Assembly: GCA_964246015.1 (NCBI GenBank)
Contig: CAXTPG010000010.1
Span: forward strand, 1-64,000
Length of the DNA stretch: 64,000 bases
Source: JBBROS01 sp964246015
GTDB lineage: Bacteria; Pseudomonadota; Alphaproteobacteria; Acetobacterales; Acetobacteraceae
Reading direction: 5' to 3'
In this document: positions 44,303-52,456 of the stretch, piece after piece
How the letters are laid out: the number at the start of each line of letters is the position of its first letter
Position numbering within the stretch: the stretch's first letter is position 1
Notes under the pieces: generated by a model
What the model was told of the DNA's origin: nothing
The model's input: only the letters and a program-made list of their open reading frames with translations
The model's database searches: none
Program-made: the position numbers and the translations under genes

Positions 44303-45438
44303 GCTTGCGGGGCGCGGCGGCGGTCGTCGGGGTCGGGCAGGCGGGATGCGGCGAGGCTCCGGGCCGGACGGCGACGGAGTTGATGGCGGAGGCGGCGCTG
44401 GCGGCGATCGGGGATGCCGGGTTGGCGCTTTCGGATATCGACGGGGTGTTCGCGGCGACGAGCACGCACGCGTTCCCGACGTTGAGCGTGTCGGAGTATC
44501 TGGGGATCAGGCCCCGGTTCCAGGATGGGACGAATATCGGGGGGTCGAGCTTCGAGGCGCATCTGCTGAGTGCTTCGATGGCGTTGGCGGCCGGGCAGTG
44601 CGATGCGGCGCTGATCTGCTACGGCAGCGTGCAGCGGAGCATGGGGGGGCGGCTGGTTTCCATGAGCGAGCCGCAGCCGCACGAGGCGCCGTACCGGCCC
44701 CGGCATCCCATCACGGCGTATGCCCTGGCGGCCAGCCGGCACATGCATGAGTTCGGGACGACGCGGCGGCAGTTGGCGGAGGTCGCGGTGGCGGCGCGGG
44801 GGTGGGCGAACCTGAACCCGGTCGCGTTCGCGCGGGGGCCGTTGTCGATCGAGGACGTGCTGGGTGCGCGGATGATCAGCGATCCGTTGACGACGCGGGA
44901 TTGCTGCCTGGTGACGGATGGCGGGGGGGCTTGCGTGCTGGTTCGGGCGGACCGGGCGCGGGATCTGCCGCACAGGCCCGCTTATGTGCTGGGGGCGGCG
45001 AGTGCGGGGTGGCACCGGGCGGTGATGGCGATGCCGGACCTGGTGGTGACGGCGGCGACGGAGAGCGGGGCGCGGGCCTATGCGATGGCCGGGGTGGTGC
45101 CTTCGGATGTCCGGCTGGCGATGCTGTACGATGCGTTCACGATCAATCCGATCCTGTTCCTGGAGGATCTCGGGTTCTGCGCGAAGGGGGAGGGTGGGGC
45201 GTTCGTCGAGGGCGGGGCGATCGGGCCCGGGGGGCGGCTGGCGGTGAATACCAACGGGGGCGGGCTGTCGTGCGTGCATCCGGGGATGTACGGGATGTTC
45301 CTGATCATCGAGGCGGTGACGCAGTTGCGGGGGGATGCGGGGGCGCGGCAGGTGCCGGGGCTGGAGGTTGCGCTGGTGCATGGGAACGGGGGGACGTTGA
45401 GCAGCCAGTGCACGGCGATCCTGGGGGTGGGGGTTTGA
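44299..45438 (+). CDS. Thiolase-like protein (SCP-x/Ltp2-type), no usual nucleophilic cysteine
   Basis: The GTG at 44299 overlaps the DUF35 stop (GTGA). The protein has 379 residues with the thiolase fold: DIDGVFAATSTHAFPTLSVSEYLG, the loop DGTNIGGSSFEAHLLSASMALAAGQCD, VNTNGGGLSCVHPGMYG and VALVHGNGGTLSSQCTA. Where true thiolases have the acyl-accepting Cys this loop has S83-S84. The His in ScxHPG is retained. Cys-less relatives paired with DUF35 proteins include retro-aldolases of steroid side-chain breakdown, so a C-C lyase on an acyl-CoA is a reasonable inference. The stop overlaps the next start. Confidence 0.85.
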   Translation: MSLRGAAAVVGVGQAGCGEAPGRTATELMAEAALAAIGDAGLALSDIDGVFAATSTHAFPTLSVSEYLGIRPRFQDGTNIGGSSFEAHLLSASMALAAGQCDAALICYGSVQRSMGGRLVSMSEPQPHEAPYRPRHPITAYALAASRHMHEFGTTRRQLAEVAVAARGWANLNPVAFARGPLSIEDVLGARMISDPLTTRDCCLVTDGGGACVLVRADRARDLPHRPAYVLGAASAGWHRAVMAMPDLVVTAATESGARAYAMAGVVPSDVRLAMLYDAFTINPILFLEDLGFCAKGEGGAFVEGGAIGPGGRLAVNTNGGGLSCVHPGMYGMFLIIEAVTQLRGDAGARQVPGLEVALVHGNGGTLSSQCTAILGVGV

Positions 45439-47528
45439 GCCGGTTCGCCTCGTTGGACAGCCTGTTGCGGCCACGGAGCGTTGCCGTGCTCGGGGCGAGT
45501 TCCGATCCGACGCGGATCGGGGGGCGGCCGATCGCGTACATGCTGCAGCAGCGGTTTGCGGGGGCGATCCTGCCGGTCAACCCGAACCGGGCGGAGGTGC
45601 AGGGGTTGCGGGCCTATGCCAGCGTGGCGGCGTTGCCGGAGGTTCCGGACACGGCGATCGTCGCGGTGCCGGGGGCGTTGGCGGTGCAGGCGATCGAGGA
45701 TCTGGGGGCGCTTGGGGTTCGGAGCGCGATCGTGTTCACGGCCGGGTTCGCGGAGATGGATGCGGCGGGGGCTGCGGCGCAGGACGCGATGATGGCGGCG
45801 GGGCGGCGCCATGGGATGCGGCTGCTGGGGCCCAACTGCCTTGGGTTGTTCAATGCGCGGATCGGGTTCTATCCGATCTTTTCCAGCAGCCTGGAGAACG
45901 GGTTTCCGGTGCCGGGGCGGGTGGGGATCGCGAGCCAGAGCGGGGCCTATGGGACGCATATGTTCGCCATCGCGCGGAACCGGGGGATCGGGACGCCGAT
46001 CTGCGTGACGACGGGGAACGAGGGGGATGTGACGATCGGGGACGTCATCGGGTGGCTGGCGGAGGACCCGGAGACGGACGTGATCGCGGCGTATGCGGAG
46101 GGGATCCGGGAGGCGGACGGGTTCCTGGCGGCGTTGGCGGCGGCGCGGGCGGCGAAGAAACCGGTGATCATGATGAAGGTGGGGACGAGCGCCGTGGGGG
46201 CGGACGCGGCGCGGAGCCATACGGCGTCGGTCGCCGGCGACGATGCGGTGACGGATGCGGTGCTTTCGGAGTTCGGGGTCGTGCGGGCGCGGACGACGGA
46301 GGAGATGCTGGATATCGCGGCTTTGGCGACCCGGCGGATCTATCCGGTGCGGAACACGCTGGGGGTGATCACGATCAGCGGGGGGGCCGGGGTGCTGATC
46401 AGCGATGCGGCGGAGCGGATCGGGCTGGAGCTGCCGGCGATGCCGGAGGCGGCGCAAGCGAAGCTGCGCGCCATGCTGCCGTTTGCGGCGCCGCGGAACC
46501 CCGTCGACTGCACGGCGCAGGCGTTCAACGACATCAGCCTGGTCGGGCGGTTCATGGACAGCATGGTGGTGGACGGGGAGTACAGCTCGATCCTCGCGTT
46601 CTTCACGCAGGTGGGCGGGTCGCCGACGATCGCGCCGAAGCTGCGGACGGAGTTGCAGGGGGTGCGGGCGCAGCATCCGGACCGGCTGTACGTGCTTTCC
46701 GTCGTGGCCCGGCCGGAGCAGGTGGCGGAGTACGAGGCGGACGGGTTTTCGGTGTTCGAGGACCCGACCCGGGCGGTGGTGGCGATCGAGGCGATGGGCG
46801 CCTTCGGGGCCGGGTTCAGGGACCAGGCGCCAGGGGCCGGGTTGCCGCACGTGCCGGAGGTGAAGCTGCCTGCTTCTGCGCCGTCCGAAGCGGCGGCCAA
46901 GCTGTTGCTGGCCCGGGCGGGGATCGCGAGTGCGCCGGAGGCGGTGTGCTGGACCGAGCGGGAGGCGTCGGCGACGGCGGCGCGACTGGGGTTTCCGGTC
47001 GTGATGAAGGTCGTCTCGTCCCGCATCGTGCACAAGTCGGAGATCGGCGGCGTGCGTGTGGGGATCACGGACGATGACGGGGTGTGGACGGCGTTCGGCT
47101 TGCTGAAGGCGGCGGCGCACACGGCGACGGAGGGGGCGCCGTTCGAGGGGGTGCTGGTGGCCAAGCAGCTTTCGGGGGGCGTCGAGTGCCTGATGGGCAT
47201 TCAGCGGGACCCGGTGTTCGGGCCGGTGGCGGTGTTCGGGCTGGGGGGGATCTTCGTCGAGGTGTTGCATGATGTGGCGCTGCATCGCTGCCCGTTCGGG
47301 GTGGATGTGGCGGAGCGGATGATCCGGTCGATCCGGGGGGCGCCGATCCTGCTGGGGGCGCGGGGGCGGGCGCCGGCGGATATCGGGGCGCTGGCGGAGA
47401 TGCTGGCGCGGTTGAGCGTGTTTGCGGTCCAGGCGGGACCGGGGTTGCGATCGATCGACCTCAATCCGGTGCTGGCGATGCCGGTGGGGGCGTTCGCGGT
47501 GGATGCGGTGATCGAGGTGGGGCCATGA
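45435..47528 (+). CDS. NDP-forming acyl-CoA synthetase (acetate--CoA ligase family)
   Basis: TTG at 45435 overlaps the upstream TGA. The 697-residue protein has an N-terminal CoA-binding Rossmann domain (RSVAVLGASSDPTRIGGRPI), a succinyl-CoA-ligase-like domain with phospho-His context GADAARSHTASVAGDDAV, and a C-terminal ATP-grasp domain (about 480-697: KLLLARAGIASAPEAV...GFPVVMKVVSSRIVHKSEIGGVRVGI). It makes or breaks an acyl-CoA coupled to ATP/ADP. It is in the middle of a five-gene overlapping cluster, so it probably activates the pathway acid or recovers ATP from its CoA ester. Confidence 0.92.
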   Translation: MSRFASLDSLLRPRSVAVLGASSDPTRIGGRPIAYMLQQRFAGAILPVNPNRAEVQGLRAYASVAALPEVPDTAIVAVPGALAVQAIEDLGALGVRSAIVFTAGFAEMDAAGAAAQDAMMAAGRRHGMRLLGPNCLGLFNARIGFYPIFSSSLENGFPVPGRVGIASQSGAYGTHMFAIARNRGIGTPICVTTGNEGDVTIGDVIGWLAEDPETDVIAAYAEGIREADGFLAALAAARAAKKPVIMMKVGTSAVGADAARSHTASVAGDDAVTDAVLSEFGVVRARTTEEMLDIAALATRRIYPVRNTLGVITISGGAGVLISDAAERIGLELPAMPEAAQAKLRAMLPFAAPRNPVDCTAQAFNDISLVGRFMDSMVVDGEYSSILAFFTQVGGSPTIAPKLRTELQGVRAQHPDRLYVLSVVARPEQVAEYEADGFSVFEDPTRAVVAIEAMGAFGAGFRDQAPGAGLPHVPEVKLPASAPSEAAAKLLLARAGIASAPEAVCWTEREASATAARLGFPVVMKVVSSRIVHKSEIGGVRVGITDDDGVWTAFGLLKAAAHTATEGAPFEGVLVAKQLSGGVECLMGIQRDPVFGPVAVFGLGGIFVEVLHDVALHRCPFGVDVAERMIRSIRGAPILLGARGRAPADIGALAEMLARLSVFAVQAGPGLRSIDLNPVLAMPVGAFAVDAVIEVGP

Positions 47529-48205
47529 TCGACAAGCGGGTGCGGACGATGGCGGAGGCGCTGGCGGGCATCCCGGACGGGGGGACGGTGCTGATCGGGG
47601 GGTTCGGCGCGGTGGGGCAGCCGAATGCGCTGATCGAGGGGTTGATCGAGACGGAGGCCCGGGACCTCGTGTGCGTGGCGAACAATGCGGGGGCGGGGCG
47701 GGTGGGGCTGGCGCGGCTGATGGAGCTGGGGCGGGTGCGGAAGATCATCTGCAGCTTTCCGCGGAGCGTGGGGTCGGTGGTGTTCGAGGAGTTGTACAGC
47801 GCGGGGAAGATCGAGCTGGAGATCGTGCCGCAGGGGACGCTGGCGGAGCGGATGCGGGCGGCGGGGGCGGGGATCCCGGCGTTTTTCACCGCCACGTCGG
47901 CGGGGACGCAGCTGGCGCGGGGGAAGGAGACCCGGGTGATCGGCGGGCGGGAGTATGTGCTGGAGGAGGCGTTGCCCGGGGACGTGGCGCTGGTGGAGGC
48001 ATGGCAGGCGGACCGGTGGGGGAACCTCACGTTCCGGAGCAGCGGGCGGAACTTCAATCCGGTGATGGCGATGGCGGGGAAGATGACGGTGGTGCAGAGC
48101 CAGCATATGGTGGAGCTGGGTGCGCTGGATCCGGAGGCGGTTGCGACGCCGGGCATTTTCGTCGATCGGGTGCTGCACGTGCCGTATGGGGATCCGGAGA
48201 GCTGA
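47525..48205 (+). CDS. CoA-transferase subunit A
   Basis: The 226-residue protein opens MIDKRVRTMAEALAGIPDGGTVLIGGFGAVGQPNALIEGL, the family I CoA-transferase alpha pattern (compare PcaI, AtoD, ScoA). It overlaps the synthetase stop by four bases and is followed one base later by subunit B. Together they move CoA between a short-chain acyl-CoA and a 3-oxo acid or similar. Substrate cannot be fixed; 3-oxoadipate is one possibility given the PcaC-like gene. Confidence 0.92.
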   Translation: MIDKRVRTMAEALAGIPDGGTVLIGGFGAVGQPNALIEGLIETEARDLVCVANNAGAGRVGLARLMELGRVRKIICSFPRSVGSVVFEELYSAGKIELEIVPQGTLAERMRAAGAGIPAFFTATSAGTQLARGKETRVIGGREYVLEEALPGDVALVEAWQADRWGNLTFRSSGRNFNPVMAMAGKMTVVQSQHMVELGALDPEAVATPGIFVDRVLHVPYGDPES

Positions 48206-48206
48206 G

Positions 48207-48836
48207 ATGTTGAACCGCACGGAGATGGCGGCCCGCGTCGCGCAGGACATTCCCGAGGGATGGTACGTGAACCTCGGGATCGGGATTCCGACGATGGTCG
48301 CGGACCAGGTGCCGGCGGGGCGGGAGGTCATTTTCCACAGCGAGAACGGGGTTCTGGGGATGGGGCCTGCCCCGGCGGTGGCGGACCGGGATCCGTGGCT
48401 GATCAATGCGGGGAAGCAGCATGTTACGCTGGTCCCGGGCGGGGCGTATGTGCATCACGCGGACAGTTTCGCGATGATCCGGGGGGGGCATCTGGATCTA
48501 TGCGTGCTGGGGGCGTTCGAGGTGGCGGAGAACGGGGATATCGCGAACTGGGCGACGAGCGAGAACGACCGGTCGCCGGCGGTGGGGGGGGCGATGGATC
48601 TGGCCGTGGGGGCGAAGCGGCTGTGGGCGGTGATGGAGCACACGACGAAGGACGGGCGGCCGCGGCTGGTGCGGCGGTGCGCGTATCCGCTGACGGCGCC
48701 GGGTGCGGTGTCGCGGGTGTATACGAACCTGGCCGTGCTGGACGTGACGCCGGAGGGGTTCCGGGTGATGGAGCTGGCGCCGGGGGTGACGCTGGAGGGG
48801 TTGCAGGCGAAGACGGAGGCGGTGCTGGCCGGTTGA
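48207..48836 (+). CDS. CoA-transferase subunit B
   Basis: The 209-residue protein has the beta-subunit pattern: MLNRTEMAARVAQDIPEGWYVNLGIGIPTMVAD, the catalytic Glu in HSENGVLGMGP, and GGAYVHHADSFAMIRGGHLDLCVLGAFEVAENGDIANWA. The start lies just one base after the stop of subunit A, so the pair is made together. Related to PcaJ and AtoA. Confidence 0.93.
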   Translation: MLNRTEMAARVAQDIPEGWYVNLGIGIPTMVADQVPAGREVIFHSENGVLGMGPAPAVADRDPWLINAGKQHVTLVPGGAYVHHADSFAMIRGGHLDLCVLGAFEVAENGDIANWATSENDRSPAVGGAMDLAVGAKRLWAVMEHTTKDGRPRLVRRCAYPLTAPGAVSRVYTNLAVLDVTPEGFRVMELAPGVTLEGLQAKTEAVLAG

Positions 48837-48878
48837 TCGCGGGCCTTGTTCAACCCACGTGGAAAGCAGGAGGCGGTC

Positions 48879-49130
48879 ATGCGGACGATAAACCAGGAGG
48901 AGCTTGCGGCGGCACTGGACACACACCTGTCCGATGCCGCCACGCTGCACAACCCGGTGCTGGTGGACCGCGGAGGTGAGGAGGCGGATGTCGTCATCGT
49001 GTCCGAGCGGGAGTACAGGGGTATGCTGACGACGATCGAGTTGCTGTCCAGCCCGGTCATGGCCGAGCGGCTGCGCCGATCGATCGCGCAGCTCGACGGC
49101 AGGGCCGGGCGGGCCGAAGCGGCGGAGTGA
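48879..49130 (+). CDS. yefM: Antitoxin, Phd/YefM family
   Basis: ATG 48879 with CAGGAGG 6 bases before it gives 83 residues: MRTINQEELAAALDTHLSDAATLHNPVLVDRGGEEADVVIVSEREYRGMLTTIELLSSP, the Phd/YefM fold with a DNA-binding N-terminal domain and a toxin-wrapping C-terminal helix. Its stop overlaps the toxin GTG (GTGA). The pair interrupts an acyl-CoA gene cluster. Such antitoxins repress their own promoter. Confidence 0.85.
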   Translation: MRTINQEELAAALDTHLSDAATLHNPVLVDRGGEEADVVIVSEREYRGMLTTIELLSSPVMAERLRRSIAQLDGRAGRAEAAE

Positions 49131-49411
49131 ACGTCCATTTCTCGGCTGACGGCTGGGATGACCTGCTGTCATGGAGCGCGCTTCAGGCCAGGAGCGCGGA
49201 TGCAGCGATGCTCGCGAGCATCCTGCGTCTGATCGAAGACATCCGCCGTAGCCCGTTCACGGGTCTCGGGAAGCCTGAACCCTTGCTGGGTGATGTGAAC
49301 CGCAGCTGGTCACGCCGCATCGATCGGGAACACCGCCTGATTTATCGAGTGCGCGGTATCCGAGGTGACGACCAGCGCGTCGAGATCCTTGCCTGCCGCG
49401 GCCATTACTGA
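49127..49411 (+). CDS. yoeB: YoeB-type mRNA interferase toxin
   Basis: GTG 49127 overlaps the antitoxin stop. The 94-residue protein matches YoeB through WDDLLSWSALQ, GLGKPEPLLG and WSRRIDREHRLIYRV to the end CRGHY. Catalytic residues corresponding to YoeB Glu46, Arg65, His83 and Tyr84 are E51, R70, H93 and Y94. It would cleave mRNA on the ribosome when not bound by YefM. All active-site residues are kept, so it should be functional. Confidence 0.9.
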   Translation: MNVHFSADGWDDLLSWSALQARSADAAMLASILRLIEDIRRSPFTGLGKPEPLLGDVNRSWSRRIDREHRLIYRVRGIRGDDQRVEILACRGHY

Positions 49412-49426
49412 CCGGAGTGTGTTCCC

Positions 49427-50182
49427 ATGCTGACCGAAGCCCGTGATGGTGCGACCGTCATCCTTACTCTGGACCAGCCGGCGCGGCGGAATGCGCTTGC
49501 GATGCCGATGCGGCAGGCGATCGTCGATGCGATGGAGGGGATCGAGGGGGATGCGGGGGTTCGGGCGGTCGTGCTGACGGGGGCGGGGGGCACGTTCAGC
49601 GCGGGGGGGGATATCAGCGGGATGAACGCGGCGGACCTGGCGGCGGGGCGGGAGCGCTTCCGGGTGACGCATCGAATGGTGCGGCTGCTGATCAAGGCGT
49701 CGAAACCGGTGATCGCGGCGGTCGAGGGGTATGCGGTGGGCGCCGGGCTTTCGGTCGCGCTGTGCTGCGACACGGTGGTGGCGGCGGCGGATGCGCAGTT
49801 CGCGGCCGGGTTCGGGCGGGTGGGGCTGGTGGCGGATCTGGGGCTGCTGCACACGCTGCCGTTGCGGGTGGGGCAGGGGCGGGCGCGGCAGATCCTGCTG
49901 TACGGGGAGCGGTTGGGGGCGGAGGAGGCGTTGCGGATCGGGCTGATCGATCATGTCGTGGCGCCGGGGACGGCGCTGGAGGCGGCGTTGGAGCGGGCGC
50001 GGCTGTTCCATGACATGGCGGCGCTGCCGGTGGCGATGACGAAGCAGTATCTGGCGGCGGGGCTGGATGCGGCGCTGGAGTGGGAGCGGGACACGCAGTC
50101 GGCGCTGTTCCTGACGGCGGATCATGCGGAGGGGAAGGCGGCGTTCCTGGGCAAGCGGGCGGCTTCGTTCACCGGGCGGTAG
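49427..50182 (+). CDS. Enoyl-CoA hydratase/isomerase family protein
   Basis: This 251-residue crotonase has oxyanion-hole blocks GAGGTFSAGGDISGM and AVGAGLSVALCCDTVVAA. The usual first catalytic Glu of crotonase is not present (AGLSVALCCD). The FGRVGLVADLG segment resembles PaaG-type isomerases, where the Asp of GLxxD is catalytic, so isomerase or ring-opening-type chemistry is as likely as hydration. It follows the toxin-antitoxin pair by 15 bp and probably belonged to the acyl-CoA cluster before the pair arrived. Confidence 0.88.
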   Translation: MLTEARDGATVILTLDQPARRNALAMPMRQAIVDAMEGIEGDAGVRAVVLTGAGGTFSAGGDISGMNAADLAAGRERFRVTHRMVRLLIKASKPVIAAVEGYAVGAGLSVALCCDTVVAAADAQFAAGFGRVGLVADLGLLHTLPLRVGQGRARQILLYGERLGAEEALRIGLIDHVVAPGTALEAALERARLFHDMAALPVAMTKQYLAAGLDAALEWERDTQSALFLTADHAEGKAAFLGKRAASFTGR

Positions 50183-50243
50183 GGGTGCTGCGGTTTCGGC
50201 AGGCTGTAGGGACGCGGGGCGGATCACGCTTCGTTTCTGCGCC

Positions 50244-51638
50244 TTACGGCAGGGTCAGGGTCGAGTCGGCCAGGGCTTTCGCGGTGTGGTGGTCGTGGGT
50301 GATGAGCATCACGGCGAGGCCCTCGGTGTCGGCGAGGTGGCGGAGGAGTTGAAGGGCTTCGGCCTGGACGGGGGGGTCGAGGCGGGAGGCGGGTTCGTCG
50401 GCGACGAGGAGGGCGGGGCGGAGGGCGAGGGCGCGGACCATGGCAGCGCGCTGGGCCTCGCCGCCGCTGATGGCGCCGGGGCGGCGGGCGAGGATTGCGG
50501 GATCGAGGCGGAGGCGGTCGAGCAGGGCGGGGATGCGCGCGGTTGCGGCGCGGCCGTCGGGGAGGTGCCGCAGGTCCTGCAGCGACTGGGCGAGGGTTCG
50601 TTCGGCGGGGAAGACGGCCGTCGGGTCCTGGTGGAGCTTCTGGAACCGGGGGCGGTGGGTGCGGAGGTGTGCGGCGTCGAGGCTGCGGCCGAACCAGGCG
50701 AGGCGGCCGGCGCGGGGGGGGACGAGACCGAGGATCGTGTCGCCCAGGGTCGTCTTGCCGGCGCCGCTGTGGCCCAGGATCGCGGCCATGTGACCGGCGC
50801 CGAGGTCGAGATGGAGGGGGCCGGCGAGGGTGTGGCGGCCGTGGCCGATGACGAGGGACCGGGCTTCCAGCACGTCCGTGGCGGGGCGGGAGAGGACGCG
50901 CCGGGGCCAGGACGCCGGGTCGGCTGCGAGGCAGGCGCGGAGGAAGGCGGAGGCGGGGGCGTGCAGGAGGGTTTCCGCGGGGCCGTTTTCGGCGATGCGG
51001 CCGTGTTCGAGCACGGACAGGGTGCCGCCGAGGGCGCGGACGACGGCGAGGTCATGGGTGATGACCAGGAGGGCGCGGCCGGCGTCGCGCAGGGTGGCGA
51101 GCGAGTCGAGGAGGGCGGCGCGGCTTTCGGCGTCGAGGCCGGTCGTGGGTTCGTCGAGCACCAGCACGGGGGCGGCGGTGCGGGCGAGGAGGGCGACCAG
51201 AAGGCGTTGGGCCATGCCGCCGGAGAGGGCGGCGGGGCGGCGGGCGGCGGCGGCGTCGTCGAGGCCGAAGCGGGCGAGCCAGGCGGCGGCGGCGGGGCGG
51301 CCGAGGCGGGGGGGCGCCAGGGCTGCCTGGTCGATGGCGCGGAGGGCGGGGACGAGGGCCCGGCCGGGTTCCTGCGGGAGGATGCAGGTTTGTCCCCAGA
51401 GGGCGCGGAGCGCGGGCTGGTCCGCGGCGGGGCGGGTGGCGGCGCCGAGGGCGATGTGCCCGGCGGCGTCCATGCAGGCGGGCAGCAGGCCGGCGATGGC
51501 CTGGGCGATGAGGCTCTTGCCGCCGCCGGAGGCGCCCATGAGGCAGAGGGTCTGGCCCGGGTCGATGCAAAGGGAGATGTCGTGGAGGAGGGGCGCGCCG
51601 TCATGGCGGATGGCGAGGCCCTGGATACGCAGGGTCAT
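50244..51638 (-). CDS. Fused two-domain ABC transporter ATPase, peptide/nickel type (DppD-DppF fusion)
   Basis: From ATG 51638 (MTLRIQGLAIRHDGAPLLHDISLC) the 464-residue chain holds two nucleotide-binding domains. The first has GASGGGKSL, LSGGMAQR and VLVLDEPTTGLD; the second has GHSGAGKTT, ISGGEAQR and LLVADEPASRLD. It powers the permeases encoded just upstream and overlaps the DppC-like stop by four bases. Usual systems carry these domains on separate proteins. It is the last gene of a cobB-SBP-permease-permease-ATPase operon. Confidence 0.92.
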   Translation of the reverse strand: MTLRIQGLAIRHDGAPLLHDISLCIDPGQTLCLMGASGGGKSLIAQAIAGLLPACMDAAGHIALGAATRPAADQPALRALWGQTCILPQEPGRALVPALRAIDQAALAPPRLGRPAAAAWLARFGLDDAAAARRPAALSGGMAQRLLVALLARTAAPVLVLDEPTTGLDAESRAALLDSLATLRDAGRALLVITHDLAVVRALGGTLSVLEHGRIAENGPAETLLHAPASAFLRACLAADPASWPRRVLSRPATDVLEARSLVIGHGRHTLAGPLHLDLGAGHMAAILGHSGAGKTTLGDTILGLVPPRAGRLAWFGRSLDAAHLRTHRPRFQKLHQDPTAVFPAERTLAQSLQDLRHLPDGRAATARIPALLDRLRLDPAILARRPGAISGGEAQRAAMVRALALRPALLVADEPASRLDPPVQAEALQLLRHLADTEGLAVMLITHDHHTAKALADSTLTLP

Positions 51639-52456
51639 GGGCGCTGCCCGGGGCGGAGGCGTTGGGACCAGGCCTCGCCGATGAGGGTGGCGGCGAGGGT
51701 GGCGAGGACGAGGGCGGCGGCGGGGGCCAGGAGGGCGGCGGGGGTTTCGTGGAGGTAGGGGAGGCTGTCGGCGACCATGGCGCCCCATTCGGGACGGGGC
51801 GGGGCGAGGCCGATGCCGATGAAGCCGAGGGCGGAGACGGCGAGGATGTTGGCGCCGACCCCGAGGGCGGTCATGGAGGCAATGACGGGGCGGATGGCGG
51901 GCCAGGCATGGCGGCGGAGGCGATAGGCGGGGCCGAAGCCGAGGAGGCGGGAGGCTTCGGCGTCGGGCTGCGCGAGGGCGGCGCGGGCGAGGGGGTGGCA
52001 GGCGCGGGCGAAGGCGGGCCAGCGGGCGATGGCGAGGGCGGCGAGGATCGTGGGGATGCCGCCGCCGAACAGGCCGGCCGCGAGAAGGACGATGAGGAGG
52101 GCGGGGACGGCGAAGGCGAGGTCGGCGAAAGCCAGGATCACGCGGCCGATGCGGGGCCAACCGGCGGCGGCCAGGCCCGCGGCGGTGCCGATGGCGGCGG
52201 TGGCGATGGAGGCGGCCGCGGCGACGCCCAGGGAAAGCGGGGCGCCGGCGACGAGGCGGGCGAGGACGCTGCGGCCGAGGTGGTCGGCGCCGAGCCACCA
52301 TTGGGCGCCGGGGGGGGTGAAGGCGGCTTCGAGATCCTGCGCCAGGGGGTCGGTGCGGAGCAAGGCGGGCCCCAGCGTCGCCAGGAGGGCGAGAAGGGCG
52401 GCGATCGCCAGGCCGACATAGGGGAGGGGCGCGTGGTCGCCGTGCTCGTGACTCAT
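51635..52456 (-). CDS. ABC transporter permease, DppC/NikC-like
   Basis: The 273-residue membrane protein begins MSHEHGDHAPLPYVGLAIAA. It has the DppC signature region FTPPGAQWWLGADHLGRSVLARLVAGAPLSLGVAAAAS after the first helix and the EAA-type loop SRLLGFGPAYRLRRHAWPAIRPVI. It overlaps both neighbours by four bases. Paired with the DppB-like permease it forms the transmembrane channel. Confidence 0.93.
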   Translation of the reverse strand: MSHEHGDHAPLPYVGLAIAALLALLATLGPALLRTDPLAQDLEAAFTPPGAQWWLGADHLGRSVLARLVAGAPLSLGVAAAASIATAAIGTAAGLAAAGWPRIGRVILAFADLAFAVPALLIVLLAAGLFGGGIPTILAALAIARWPAFARACHPLARAALAQPDAEASRLLGFGPAYRLRRHAWPAIRPVIASMTALGVGANILAVSALGFIGIGLAPPRPEWGAMVADSLPYLHETPAALLAPAAALVLATLAATLIGEAWSQRLRPGQRP

